Assembly (NCBI GenBank): GCA_023406895.1
Contig: JAEXTV010000007.1
Location: 135,168 to 199,167, forward strand
Direction of reading: 5' to 3'
DNA from: Bacillota bacterium
Lineage (GTDB): Bacteria; Bacillota; Clostridia; Christensenellales; SZUA-584
Length of the DNA: 64,000 nt
In this document: positions 7,881 through 15,708 of the stretch, piece by piece
Position numbering within the stretch: the stretch's first letter is position 1
How the letters are laid out: every line of letters begins with the position of its first letter
Position numbers and translations under genes: made by a program
The notes under the pieces: model-generated
What the model saw: the letters and a program-made list of their open reading frames with translations, nothing else
Database searches by the model: none
What the model was told of the DNA's origin: nothing

Positions 7881-8126
7881 TTATTCCTCGAGCTTACCGC
7901 CGCAGTGCGGGCAATATGGCGTATTGGGGTCCCTTACATTGAGCCTGCTGTTGCAATGCGGGCACCTGTAGAATATGGCCGTAATGATCAACCCAACAAA
8001 GCCGATTCCCACGGCAAGCGCACCAAACAAGATATACGGCACTTTGAAAAGCAGCATGGCAACCATAAGGCCGATGAAAATAAAGCAGCAGATATTGAAT
8101 AACTTGAGCGCTAACTTGTAATGCAT
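7881..8126 (-). CDS. Small two-helix membrane protein with C-terminal zinc ribbon (paralog 2)
   Basis: An 81-residue protein that starts MHYKLALKLFN. The longer in-frame start at 8159 is rejected because a GGAGTG site sits 6 nt before the inner ATG. Two hydrophobic stretches cover roughly residues 8-29 and 31-52, followed by CPHC and CPHCGG. The N-terminus (basic, then LSN/LFN) and the ribbon spacing match the copies on both sides. Its function is unknown; the ribbon should face the cytoplasm if the positive-inside rule holds. Confidence 0.68.
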   Translation of the reverse strand: MHYKLALKLFNICCFIFIGLMVAMLLFKVPYILFGALAVGIGFVGLIITAIFYRCPHCNSRLNVRDPNTPYCPHCGGKLEE

Positions 8127-8176
8127 GGCACACTCCAATCTTACCCCCCGATGGGTCATTTTAATTCATCATGACG

Positions 8177-8452
8177 TCAGTCATTGATATCAGTCTTGGC
8201 ATTGAGGTCCTTGCCGCAGCTCGGGCAGAACGCGGGGATGGCAACAGTTCTGGTGGGGAGCAGGGCATGGCAGTGCGGGCAACGATAGTTCACAAACGTG
8301 ATCACCACGCCGACGCCGATCAGTATGAGGCCGGCCGTGCCGAGAATAAGCATCGGCGCCACGCCACCGTTTAACAGCAGCATCAGCACGACGAGCCCGG
8401 CACCCGTCAAACCGAAAACATTGCTCAGCCTGCGCGCTTTTTTATAATTCAT
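8177..8452 (-). CDS. Small two-helix membrane protein with C-terminal zinc ribbon (paralog 3)
   Basis: A 91-residue protein beginning MNYKKARRLSN, with a GGAGGG ribosome binding site 5 nt upstream, so the longer frame starting at 8485 is not used. It has two hydrophobic segments (about 12-30 and 32-52), then CPHC and CPSC, and a polar tail ending AKTDIND. The tail is almost the same as that of the truncated copy upstream, which shows that this pair is the most recent duplication. No known family is recognised. Confidence 0.68.
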   Translation of the reverse strand: MNYKKARRLSNVFGLTGAGLVVLMLLLNGGVAPMLILGTAGLILIGVGVVITFVNYRCPHCHALLPTRTVAIPAFCPSCGKDLNAKTDIND

Positions 8453-8501
8453 ATCGCCCTCCAGTCTCAACCCCAAGTGGGCCATTTATAATATTTATGA
8501 G

Positions 8502-8762
8502 TCAGTTATTGTTGTCAGTCTTGGCATTAAGCTCCTTGCCGCAGCCTGGGCAATGCGTGGGGATGGTCGAATTCCTGTAGGGCAGCACATAATGGCAAGG
8601 GCGGCGACAGAAAACGCGGTTGATGATTATACTGATCAAAAACATGATCACACCCATTATAACCAATATGTAAAAAACAGTAAAGGAATTCGCCAATAAT
8701 AACGACACCATTATCATCACTATGCCGGTTGATATAAAAATAAAGCTGACGTTTCGGCAGCT
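8502..8762 (-). pseudogene. 5'-truncated fourth copy of the zinc-ribbon membrane protein
   Basis: The frame is open from just below a stop codon at 8763-8765. Its translation aligns with paralog 3 from the first membrane segment on (NVSFIF against NVFGLT) and ends CGKELNAKTDNNN. The usual MNYKKA start and its GGAG site are missing: homology stops where the 3' end and terminator of the J-domain gene begin. A GTG at 8718-8720 could start a 72-residue product, but no ribosome binding site precedes it. The first zinc knuckle is also damaged (CRRPC instead of CPHC). It is best read as a deletion remnant. Confidence 0.6.
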
Positions 8763-8764
8763 TT
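8735..8764 (-). terminator. Possible terminator after the J-domain/GGDEF-like gene
   Basis: A 7-bp stem (8742-8748 with 8758-8764) is followed on the minus strand by a short T-rich tract. It overlaps the open part of the truncated zinc-ribbon copy, so part of it may derive from former coding sequence. Confidence 0.5.
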
Positions 8765-8787
8765 AAAGGTCTTATCTCAATTCTTCC

Positions 8788-9996
8788 CTACACCTGCTGG
8801 TCGTCGAGATGGATATAATACCGCTTCACGTTGTCCGTACCCGTCACCACGCGCATGCGCGTTTCATGCTCGGCCTGCAGCAGTGTGTCTTCGGCGGTTT
8901 CGCCGCGGTAGGCGTGAATATGCCCGCACAGCCGGTAACGCAGCCCATCGCTCGGGCGAACCGCGGCAGACAGGCGTTTGAGCGCCTTCTGAGCGGGAAA
9001 CGCGTCCGTCTCAATCAGCATCACCGCGAGCTGGTTTTCGGCAATGCGCGCCGCGCAGTCGATATCGCGCAGCGACTCGCTCAGCTGTGAGGCGGCGTTG
9101 GCCACGCACATCTGCACGTAATCCTTCGCGCTCACGCCCGCAACCGCGCCCTCGGGTTCCACAGTAAAAAGCAGCAGACTGAACGTTTTCTTAAAGCGCC
9201 GTGCCCGCGCGATCTCCTTTTCCATCGCGTCGAGCAGCCCCTTGCGGCTTAAATAGCCTGTGAGCTTGTCGTACTTGAGCAGCGCCTCGCGGTAAACGCG
9301 TTCGGGGTCCATCGCGGGCGCCTGCGTGGCGAGATACTTGAGCTTATAGATAATCGGCTTCAATTGCGCGTACCCGAGGCACACGCACCACTGGCCTTTT
9401 TCTTTGACCACGTACTTGGTATACGTCTCTTCATTCACCTTGCCGGTGCGGTTGTCGCGGTCGGTTAAAAACACGGAGAAGATATGGACGCACTCATACT
9501 CCACGTCGTTGACCACGCATTTGTCGTACATGCGGAACGGCTTAATCACATACGAGCCCATCTGATAGAGTTCCTTGACGGCGGTTTTCCATTCGCAGAA
9601 TTCGCCGAGCGTGAACATGCTGCGGTCCTTTAAAGACAGGCGGTCGTACGCAGCCGTCCAGTTTTCATAAAGCAGGCTCCGAAAATAGGCGTCCAGCGCC
9701 TTCTGGGCTTCGGCGTGCGGCTCGGCAGGCGCAGCGGCAGGCCGCGACTGCGGCTGCTGCGGGCGGTGGTTATACACCAGCCATTGCCTGTGATAGCTCT
9801 TGCGCTTGGCCGGATCGGAAATGACCGCGTAAGCCTGATTGATGAGCTGCATGCGCTCGGTGGCCCTTGCGTCTTTGCTGATATCGGGATGGTTCATCTG
9901 CGCGAGCCGCTTATACGCGCTTTTGACGATTTCGGGCTCTGCGTCCTGATGCACCTGAAGTATCATATAATAGTCATTGAATTCCGGAACGATCAT
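8788..9996 (-). CDS. J-domain protein with degenerate C-terminal GGDEF domain
   Basis: The 402-residue protein starts with a DnaJ J-domain (residues about 8-70) with the HPD motif at 36-38, which should stimulate an Hsp70 ATPase. A Pro/Gln/Ala-rich linker follows (78-98), then an unrecognised domain (100-215). Residues 243-386 resemble a GGDEF domain: KLTGYLSRKGLL and EIARARRFKKTFSLLLF are family-like. The signature itself reads AENQL at 319-323 instead of GGDEF, so cyclase activity is unlikely. It may be a c-di-GMP or GTP sensor or a structural remnant. The ATG at 9994-9996 follows a GAAAGGGA site; an upstream in-frame start lacks one. Confidence 0.75.
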   Translation of the reverse strand: MIVPEFNDYYMILQVHQDAEPEIVKSAYKRLAQMNHPDISKDARATERMQLINQAYAVISDPAKRKSYHRQWLVYNHRPQQPQSRPAAAPAEPHAEAQKALDAYFRSLLYENWTAAYDRLSLKDRSMFTLGEFCEWKTAVKELYQMGSYVIKPFRMYDKCVVNDVEYECVHIFSVFLTDRDNRTGKVNEETYTKYVVKEKGQWCVCLGYAQLKPIIYKLKYLATQAPAMDPERVYREALLKYDKLTGYLSRKGLLDAMEKEIARARRFKKTFSLLLFTVEPEGAVAGVSAKDYVQMCVANAASQLSESLRDIDCAARIAENQLAVMLIETDAFPAQKALKRLSAAVRPSDGLRYRLCGHIHAYRGETAEDTLLQAEHETRMRVVTGTDNVKRYYIHLDDQQV

Positions 9997-10218
9997 GTGT
10001 TTTGAATCCCTTTCAATATGCTGTATATAAGCTGAAAAAATATATACTATATATACCACATTTTTATGCCTTTCAATATGAACTTTTTATTTTCGTCTTT
10101 GCTCAATATGGCAGTTGCTTTCACGTGTCTTTCCCCAGATACTGTGAAAACCACGGTATTTGTTTATTGTCAATAGTTGTGATATAAGTAAATAAGAACA
10201 CAATGAGGGAGCACAATT

Positions 10219-10794
10219 GTGGAAAAACCGAATTATATATTAAAAACTCATGAGAAAGTATTTACCTCCAAAGATAAAAATGCTGTCATCGAAGCCGTTG
10301 TGATCGGCGGTATCATCGTTTCGGGACTCATCCTTATTGTGTCACTGCTTGCTCAACTGTCTGCCATATTGACGTTAAGCATGGGGGTGCTTTTTGCGCT
10401 GCTGTTTGGGCGGCTTATCGGCTCGCCGTTCGTGGGCCGTAACAGCCTCGCAGTAGCATCTCCGCTGGAAATATGGTTTTATGATGACCATCTGATAATC
10501 TATCGTGATAGACTATATTGCAACAAAACACTGAGCCGAAGAACATACGACAAGCTGTTTTATAAGGATATTCGAAAATGCGAATACAAAATGATATCCG
10601 CGAAGATAATTTTTTTCGGCGTTACGGAAAGTGTTTGGTACGACTACAATAAGGACGGAAGCCTGCCGGAATACCCAACCCATCACGCAACAACAGATTG
10701 CAGTGATTTTTGCACGACAGAACACCCCGATACCGATTTTATAACGGAAATTGAAAACCATTCGCCCATCAAGGTCGTCATGCAAGATCAATAG
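10219..10794 (+). CDS. Hypothetical protein with N-terminal membrane hairpin
   Basis: A 191-residue protein of unknown family. Two hydrophobic segments cover roughly residues 25-48 and 50-70, followed by a polar, aromatic-rich domain of about 115 residues that resembles the PH-like (YcxB/DUF-type) tails of small membrane proteins. That resemblance is only by general pattern. It starts with GTG after a GAGGGA site. It stands alone between genes on the other strand, and it is AT-richer than the aconitase region beside it. Confidence 0.6.
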   Translation: MEKPNYILKTHEKVFTSKDKNAVIEAVVIGGIIVSGLILIVSLLAQLSAILTLSMGVLFALLFGRLIGSPFVGRNSLAVASPLEIWFYDDHLIIYRDRLYCNKTLSRRTYDKLFYKDIRKCEYKMISAKIIFFGVTESVWYDYNKDGSLPEYPTHHATTDCSDFCTTEHPDTDFITEIENHSPIKVVMQDQ

Positions 10795-10889
10795 ATCGCA
10801 GACACAGCAACGATCATTTATATGCAAAAGCAAGCTTTTAACAGGGAACCGGCGATTTGATTTCATTTCCCACTCTTTTGTAAAAAAGC

Positions 10890-11477
10890 TTATGCGATGC
10901 CGAGCACGCCGAAAAGCAGCAGGCCGACCACACCCGCAATCAGTATGATGAGGACAGGGGAACGCTTGAACTTGATGATGGCGATACCCGAAACCAGCGC
11001 GATGATCATTGAGGGGATGTCCGCCTTCGAAAACAGCGAGGTCCACCGCAGCTCACCGATGCTTTCCACACCGAGCAAAGCGGGCAGAGCCGCCAGCATC
11101 GCGGCAGAGGCAATGAGCCCGGTGACCACGGGCCTCAGGCCCCACATCGCGCGCCGCACGATGATGTTGTCTTCAAATTTGAAGAAATACCGCGCGAGCA
11201 GCGTTGTGATGATGAGCGACGGCAGAACGACAGCCACGGTGGCCACCACGCCGCCAAACAGCCCCGTTGTTTTGACGCCCGCGAATGTGGCCGCGTTAAT
11301 CGCAAACGTGCCAGGTGTCATCTGGGAGACGGCCACGATATCACTCACCTCGATCGCCGTCATGAGGCCATAGCCCACAAGCTCGCTGTTGATGAGCGGC
11401 AGCATCGCGTAGCCGCCGCCGATTGAGAAGAGCCCGATCTTAAAGAAGATCCAACCCAGCAGCAGATAGTGCGTCAT
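10890..11477 (-). CDS. Chromate transporter family protein, second half-size subunit
   Basis: A 195-residue half-size member of the CHR family, with the conserved GGGYAMLPLI near the N-terminus and SQMTPGTFAINAAT in the middle. About six hydrophobic segments are visible. Short CHR proteins usually occur as pairs that form a heterodimer, and its ATG overlaps the stop codon of the first one. In CHR pairs the substrate can be chromate or another oxyanion. Here the genes follow an aconitase gene, so a link to anion or organic acid homeostasis is possible but not shown. Confidence 0.85.
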   Translation of the reverse strand: MTHYLLLGWIFFKIGLFSIGGGYAMLPLINSELVGYGLMTAIEVSDIVAVSQMTPGTFAINAATFAGVKTTGLFGGVVATVAVVLPSLIITTLLARYFFKFEDNIIVRRAMWGLRPVVTGLIASAAMLAALPALLGVESIGELRWTSLFSKADIPSMIIALVSGIAIIKFKRSPVLIILIAGVVGLLLFGVLGIA

Positions 11478-12043
11478 GGCTGATCCTCCCCGGGTTCTTT
11501 TTTCACACGGAAAATACCCGCCGTGATGCCGAAGACCATTGCGCCGAGTATGATATAGATGCTGTTGATATCAAAAACGATGGACAGCAGGAACGCGACG
11601 AAAAACGCCGTCATCGAGACGGCGTCCTTATGAAAAGGCTTCATAAACGTGAGAAACGCGGAAACGAGCAGCGCCACCACGGCGGCACGGATGCCGCGAA
11701 GCGCCCCCGCGACGTAAACGTTGTCGCGCACGGCGGTATACACATAAGTGACTGCGGTCAGCACGATGAGCGAGGGAAGCACGACACCCGCGAGCGCGAC
11801 GAGCGCGCCGCGCAGTTTCTTCAGCCGGTATCCGATGAGTATGCTGCAATTGACCGCAATGGCTCCGGGCACCGATTGCCCGAGCGCAATCATATTGAGC
11901 ATGTCGTCATCGCTGATCCAGCCGTTTTTACCCACAAATTCATCCCGGAACAGCGGCACCATGGCGTAACCGCCGCCGAATGTCAATGCGCCTATCTTCA
12001 GCATGGTGAGAAATATGCGAAGAAGGCTCGAGTCTTTAGTCAT
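11474..12043 (-). CDS. Chromate transporter family protein, first half-size subunit
   Basis: A 189-residue CHR-family membrane protein with the characteristic FGGGYAMVPLFRDE and GQSVPGAIAVN segments. It overlaps the aconitase stop by eight bases (ATGACTAA) and its own stop overlaps the next gene by four, so the three genes are tightly coupled. A GTG nine bases upstream is an alternative start. Bacterial full-length ChrA has two such halves fused, whereas the paired short forms occur in many Firmicutes. Substrate is not determinable from sequence. Confidence 0.85.
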   Translation of the reverse strand: MTKDSSLLRIFLTMLKIGALTFGGGYAMVPLFRDEFVGKNGWISDDDMLNMIALGQSVPGAIAVNCSILIGYRLKKLRGALVALAGVVLPSLIVLTAVTYVYTAVRDNVYVAGALRGIRAAVVALLVSAFLTFMKPFHKDAVSMTAFFVAFLLSIVFDINSIYIILGAMVFGITAGIFRVKKEPGEDQP

Positions 12044-13976
12044 TACCGCCACTTCTTTTTGTATGGTTCAAAAGTCCGCCGTCCGCCAGCACGGCTTTGA
12101 GTCTGTCGGAGACGTCAAGACGCACGGTAAACGTGATGCCTTTTGTTGCGTTTTGCACGGTGAATTCCGTTTGCCCGTTCACCTTGGCGGGCGCGTCAGC
12201 GATCGTAAGCGTGTCGCCCATATCGATCTTGTCGTAATCGCTCTCATCCGCAAACACAAGCGGCAATATGCCTGAGTTCACGAGGTTTGCCATGTGGATG
12301 CGTGCGAACGATTTGGCGATGACGCCGCGGATGCCCAAGTAAAGCGGTACGAGCGCCGCGTGTTCGCGTGAGGAGCCCTGCCCGTAATTGTGCCCCGCGA
12401 CGAGGAACCCGCCGCCCTTTTCCTTGGCTCTTGCCGGGAACTTCTCATCCACGGGTGTGAGGCAGAAGTCGCTCAAATAGGGGATGTTGGAGCGATAAGG
12501 CAGCAGCTTCGCGCCCGACGGCATGATATGGTCGGTCGTGATGTTATCTTCCATCTTCAGCAGTACCTCGCCCTTAACGGTGTTTTCCAGCGCTTTGCCG
12601 AGTGGGAACGGCTTGATGTTGGGGCCGCGCACCACGTCGGTCTCGCCGTTTTCGTCGGGCGGAGCCACGAGATTATCGTTGATCAAAAACGCGTTCGGCA
12701 TATCGACGGTGAGCGCGTCTTGAGCAAGGCCGATGTCGCGCGGGTCGGTCAGCTTGCCGGTCAGCGCTGTGGCCGCTGCTGTTTCGGGGCTCACGAGATA
12801 AACGCCCGCGCTGGCTGTGCCGGAGCGGTTGTAGAAATTGCGGTTGAACGTACGCACCGATATCGCGTTGGTACGTGGGGCTTGTCCCATACCGATGCAC
12901 GGTCCGCAGGCGCATTCGAGTATGCGCGCGCCGGCCGCGATCATGTCGGCAAGCGCACCGTTCTCGGCCAGCATCGTCATCACCTGCTTGGAGCCGGGGG
13001 AGATCACAAGGCTCACGTCGGGAGATATGCTCTTGCCCTTAAGTATTGAAGCGACCCGCATGAGGTCGAGATACGACGCGTTGGTGCAGCTGCCGATACA
13101 CACCTGATCCACCGTGATCGGTCCGATCTCTCGAACGGTTTTGATGTTGTCCGGGCTGTGCGGCATGGCGGCCATCGGTTCGAGCGCCGAAAGATCGATC
13201 GTGATGGTTTCGGCATACTCTGCGCCGTTGTCCGCGCTCAGGGGTGTATAATCCGCCTCGCGGCCTTGTGCCGCGAGAAACGCACGTGTGACATCGTCGC
13301 TCGGGAACACCGAGGTGGTGGCGCCGAGCTCAGCGCCCATATTGGTGATGGTGGCGCGTTCGGGCACCGAGAGCGATTTCACGCCTTCGCCGAAGTATTC
13401 GACGATTTTGCCGACGCCGCCCTTCACGCCGAGGCGCCGCAGCACTTCCAATATCACATCCTTGGCGGAAACGCCAAAGGCCAGTTTGCCGGTGAGTTCC
13501 ACACCGAGGATTTGCGGCATCGGGATATAATATGCGCCGCCGCCCATCGCGACAGCCACGTCGAGCCCGCCTGCGCCGATGGCGATCATGCCGATACCAC
13601 CGCCCGTGGGGGTGTGGCTGTCTGATCCCAAAAGTGTGGCGCCTGGTACGCCGAAGCGCTCGAGATTCACCTGGTGGCAGATGCCGTTGCCGGGACGGCT
13701 GAAGTAAATGCCGTGCTTTTTCGCCACGGTTTCAATGAACTTATGGTCGTCCGCGTTCTCAAAGCCGGACTGCAGCATGTTATGGTCGATATAGGCGACC
13801 GACTTTTTGGTTTTCACGCGCGGCACGCCCATCGCCTCAAACTGCAAATAGGCCATGGTGCCCGTGGAATCCTGAGTCAGCGTATAATCAATTTTGATTG
13901 AGATCTCTTCTCCGGCCTTCATTTCGCCGGATACCAAATGGTTCTGAATAATCTTTTCCGCCAGTGTTTTGCTCAC
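12036..13976 (-). CDS. Aconitate hydratase (Aquifex-type, single chain)
   Basis: This 646-residue [4Fe-4S] dehydratase would interconvert citrate and isocitrate in the cytoplasm. Cluster ligands are visible as Cys in QVCIGSCTN and in LECACGPCIGMGQ. SDSHTPTGGG and the C-terminal swivel segment YGQGSSREHAA are aconitase hallmarks. Its length fits the single-chain family first named from Aquifex (about 640 residues) rather than AcnA (about 900). The GTG start at 13974-13976 is chosen because GGAGGGG lies just before it; an upstream start at 14024 has none. It leads an operon with two chromate-transporter genes. Homoaconitase is a less likely alternative because that family is normally split in two chains. 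Confidence 0.88.
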   Translation of the reverse strand: MSKTLAEKIIQNHLVSGEMKAGEEISIKIDYTLTQDSTGTMAYLQFEAMGVPRVKTKKSVAYIDHNMLQSGFENADDHKFIETVAKKHGIYFSRPGNGICHQVNLERFGVPGATLLGSDSHTPTGGGIGMIAIGAGGLDVAVAMGGGAYYIPMPQILGVELTGKLAFGVSAKDVILEVLRRLGVKGGVGKIVEYFGEGVKSLSVPERATITNMGAELGATTSVFPSDDVTRAFLAAQGREADYTPLSADNGAEYAETITIDLSALEPMAAMPHSPDNIKTVREIGPITVDQVCIGSCTNASYLDLMRVASILKGKSISPDVSLVISPGSKQVMTMLAENGALADMIAAGARILECACGPCIGMGQAPRTNAISVRTFNRNFYNRSGTASAGVYLVSPETAAATALTGKLTDPRDIGLAQDALTVDMPNAFLINDNLVAPPDENGETDVVRGPNIKPFPLGKALENTVKGEVLLKMEDNITTDHIMPSGAKLLPYRSNIPYLSDFCLTPVDEKFPARAKEKGGGFLVAGHNYGQGSSREHAALVPLYLGIRGVIAKSFARIHMANLVNSGILPLVFADESDYDKIDMGDTLTIADAPAKVNGQTEFTVQNATKGITFTVRLDVSDRLKAVLADGGLLNHTKRSGGND

Positions 13977-14022
13977 AAACGCCCCTCCAAAGATAGTTTG
14001 TTTCAATTCTACCTGTTGATGC

Positions 14023-14063
14023 AAAAAAAATCAACTTGAAACACATATTGCGTCTCAAGCTGA
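14023..14063 (-). terminator. Intrinsic terminator of spoVT
   Basis: An 11-bp stem with two G-U pairs (14031-14041 with 14053-14063) is followed on the minus strand by eight T. It lies 18 bases after the spoVT stop codon, upstream of the aconitase gene. Confidence 0.75.
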
Positions 14064-14080
14064 CTTTATAAGCTATGTTT

Positions 14081-14620
14081 TTACTGTGCCATCTGCCGCC
14101 CTAAGAAGGCTGCCGCGGCTTCCGCCGCTTTTTGTTCGGAATCACCCAAAGACCCGCTGCGGGAAACGAGCACGACGGCGCCGATGGGCTGGCCGTCCAT
14201 CGAGATGGGGGCAATCACCTGAGAGGTGGTCAACGCCTGATTTTCACCGCTGACTAGCGGAATCACATCTGTTCCCGTGGTTTTTTTCACGCTGCGTGCG
14301 TTAATCGCATCTTCAAATGCACCGCTGACAGGCCGCTCGGCATACTCTCTTTTGTGCTCGCCGCTGGCTGCAAGAATTGTGTCCCTGTCGCTGATGACTG
14401 CGGTCAAACCAAGTGTGGAAGACAGTGCTTCCGCGAAGTCGAGCGCAAACGAGGCGAGTTCTCCAATCGGCGAGTATTTCTTTAAAATAATGCCACCTTC
14501 TCTGTCGGTATATATTTCGAGCGGGTCGCCCTCGCGAATACGCAAGGTTCGCCGAATCTCCTTGGGTATCACGATTCTGCCAAGCTCATCGATGCGTCTT
14601 ACAATACCTGTTGCTTTCAT
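14081..14620 (-). CDS. spoVT: Stage V sporulation protein T (AbrB-family regulator)
   Basis: The 179-residue protein has an N-terminal AbrB swapped-hairpin DNA-binding domain (VRRIDELGRIVIPKEIRR, residues about 7-24). Residues 55-179 match the GAF-like C-terminal domain that distinguishes SpoVT from plain AbrB. In Bacillus SpoVT is a forespore regulator that tunes sigma-G genes; its presence argues for a spore-forming host. The start at 14618-14620 follows a perfect AAAGGAGG site; a longer frame starting at 14680 has no such site. I did not find a convincing sigma-G promoter upstream. Confidence 0.9.
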   Translation of the reverse strand: MKATGIVRRIDELGRIVIPKEIRRTLRIREGDPLEIYTDREGGIILKKYSPIGELASFALDFAEALSSTLGLTAVISDRDTILAASGEHKREYAERPVSGAFEDAINARSVKKTTGTDVIPLVSGENQALTTSQVIAPISMDGQPIGAVVLVSRSGSLGDSEQKAAEAAAAFLGRQMAQ

Positions 14621-15019
14621 AAAGATTCCTCCTTTAAAAATATCGGTGGTTATGCTGTTATTGTTTGTTAGATCGGTCAAATTATGCGCTGATTCGCAAA
14701 TTAGACGCAGAGTATGAAATAATATGTTTTTTGCTTTCCTGCGAACCAGAAATACCCGAATGTTTTATACCGTGTTTTTGATGACAGACATTTTGATGTC
14801 TTCAATAGACGGAAATTTGACCTCGACATTTTCATCCCTAGTATTTTATTTTGTGTTTCATGATACGAAGCCATGCAACATGAGAATAGAGTCAGTTAAC
14901 GGAAAGCCCAATAAACTCTGTATTCAGCGCTTATAAACACTGGGCATTTACCTGATGTTAAATCGTTCGCCTTATACTGATATGAACCGGTGAAGTACTG
15001 AAAGAACCTCCTTTAACCT
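14621..15019. other. Intergenic stretch upstream of spoVT
   Basis: AT-rich non-coding sequence. Frames seen here lack ribosome binding sites. An AAAGGAGG on the minus strand (near 15006-15013) has no start codon at a suitable distance and appears unused. Confidence 0.4.
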
Positions 15020-15082
15020 CTAGTTCTGTTGGATGGCCTCGCCCCATTGATCGGCATCGTTTCCGATGCTAGCCTCTTTCAT
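15020..15082 (-). CDS. Possible 20-residue peptide
   Basis: A short frame, MKEASIGNDADQWGEAIQQN, starts with ATG at 15080-15082 behind AAGGGGAG (10 nt spacing). A perfect TATAAT lies upstream at 15119-15124 on the same strand. No -35 box is good, but a repeated ACAAAGTCACAG motif covers that place, so an activator-dependent promoter is possible. The peptide is acidic and has no signal sequence. It could be a regulatory leader or a chance frame; I know of no homolog. Confidence 0.3.
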   Translation of the reverse strand: MKEASIGNDADQWGEAIQQN

Positions 15083-15145
15083 GTTTATCAGCTCCCCTTT
15101 CCCTTCTTCTATGCTCCCATTATAATCCAAAATAATCGGAATTGA

Positions 15146-15160
15146 CTGTGACTTTGTTAC
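15146..15160 (-). promoter_or_regulatory. Operator-like motif, copy A
   Basis: On the minus strand this reads GTAACAAAGTCACAG, sharing the 12-base ACAAAGTCACAG with two other sites within 500 bp. It sits where the -35 region of the putative small-peptide promoter would be. Confidence 0.35.
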
Positions 15161-15254
15161 AAAATAAGAATTATTATGAATAAGAGATTCGATTTTCTCG
15201 CTATCTTAAATCATACTTGCTTACTAATGTATTGTAATATCAAGTAAACATTGG

Positions 15255-15277
15255 GTTCTGTGACTTTGTCACAGAAC
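15255..15277. promoter_or_regulatory. Operator-like palindrome, copy B
   Basis: A perfect inverted repeat of 10 bp arms separated by TTT (GTTCTGTGAC-TTT-GTCACAGAAC). Neither side carries a T-run, so it does not look like a terminator. It includes the shared ACAAAGTCACAG sequence and is the best-formed copy, consistent with a dimeric regulator site. Confidence 0.45.
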
Positions 15278-15323
15278 GAGAAAAAAACCAACCGATTGGT
15301 TGATTATTTCTGTTTTGATACGT

Positions 15324-15560
15324 TTATTCATCTTTGGCAGACCGCTTTTTGAGTCTGTCAACATAGATGGACAGCGCTAATGACGCAGCGAGCATGCCGA
15401 TAGCTGAAAAGAAAAGCCACCGGTTGCTGTCTATCGGACAAATACCGGGCGGCAGGCTGGCTCTGACCATAATGGTTAATGTGACGGAGAGTACGCACAA
15501 TCCGGCACCGATTCCCAGAAGAATATTTGAAATGAGAGACAGAGTATTTTGTTTATTCAT
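15324..15560 (-). CDS. Small membrane protein, two transmembrane segments
   Basis: A 78-residue protein starting MNKQNTL, with two hydrophobic segments (about 8-31 and 46-63) and a basic C-terminal tail (RLKKRSAKDE). The start at 15558-15560 follows CGGAG; a longer frame from 15584 has no ribosome binding site. No family is recognised. It lies between two copies of the ACAAAGTCACAG motif, so it may belong to the same regulatory group as the VOC gene next to it. Confidence 0.55.
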   Translation of the reverse strand: MNKQNTLSLISNILLGIGAGLCVLSVTLTIMVRASLPPGICPIDSNRWLFFSAIGMLAASLALSIYVDRLKKRSAKDE

Positions 15561-15627
15561 AACGGCTCCGTGCTGATTAATCATTTATATTCTTTATTAT
15601 AATGCCTCAAGTCGGAAAAATTATGGA

Positions 15628-15639
15628 ACAAAGTCACAG
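15628..15639 (+). promoter_or_regulatory. Operator-like motif, copy C
   Basis: ACAAAGTCACAG lies 11 bases upstream of the -35 box of the VOC gene promoter, a position typical of an activator site. It matches copies A and B exactly over twelve bases. Confidence 0.4.
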
Positions 15640-15650
15640 ATCAAAAAGGG

Positions 15651-15679
15651 ATGACACAGGAATCGCCGGATGATATAAT
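15651..15679 (+). promoter_or_regulatory. Promoter of the VOC family gene
   Basis: ATGACA (15651-15656) and a perfect TATAAT (15674-15679) are 17 bases apart, 30 bases before the VOC start codon. Confidence 0.7.
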
Positions 15680-15708
15680 AAAACTATTAAACAACCGGAG
15701 GAGCAAAA

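Noticed and set aside
8788..9996. An active diguanylate cyclase
   Set aside because: The GGDEF signature is replaced by AENQL, so the metal- and substrate-binding residues are missing.
15255..15277. A transcription terminator
   Set aside because: The stem is perfect, but neither strand has a T-run after it; an operator is a better reading.
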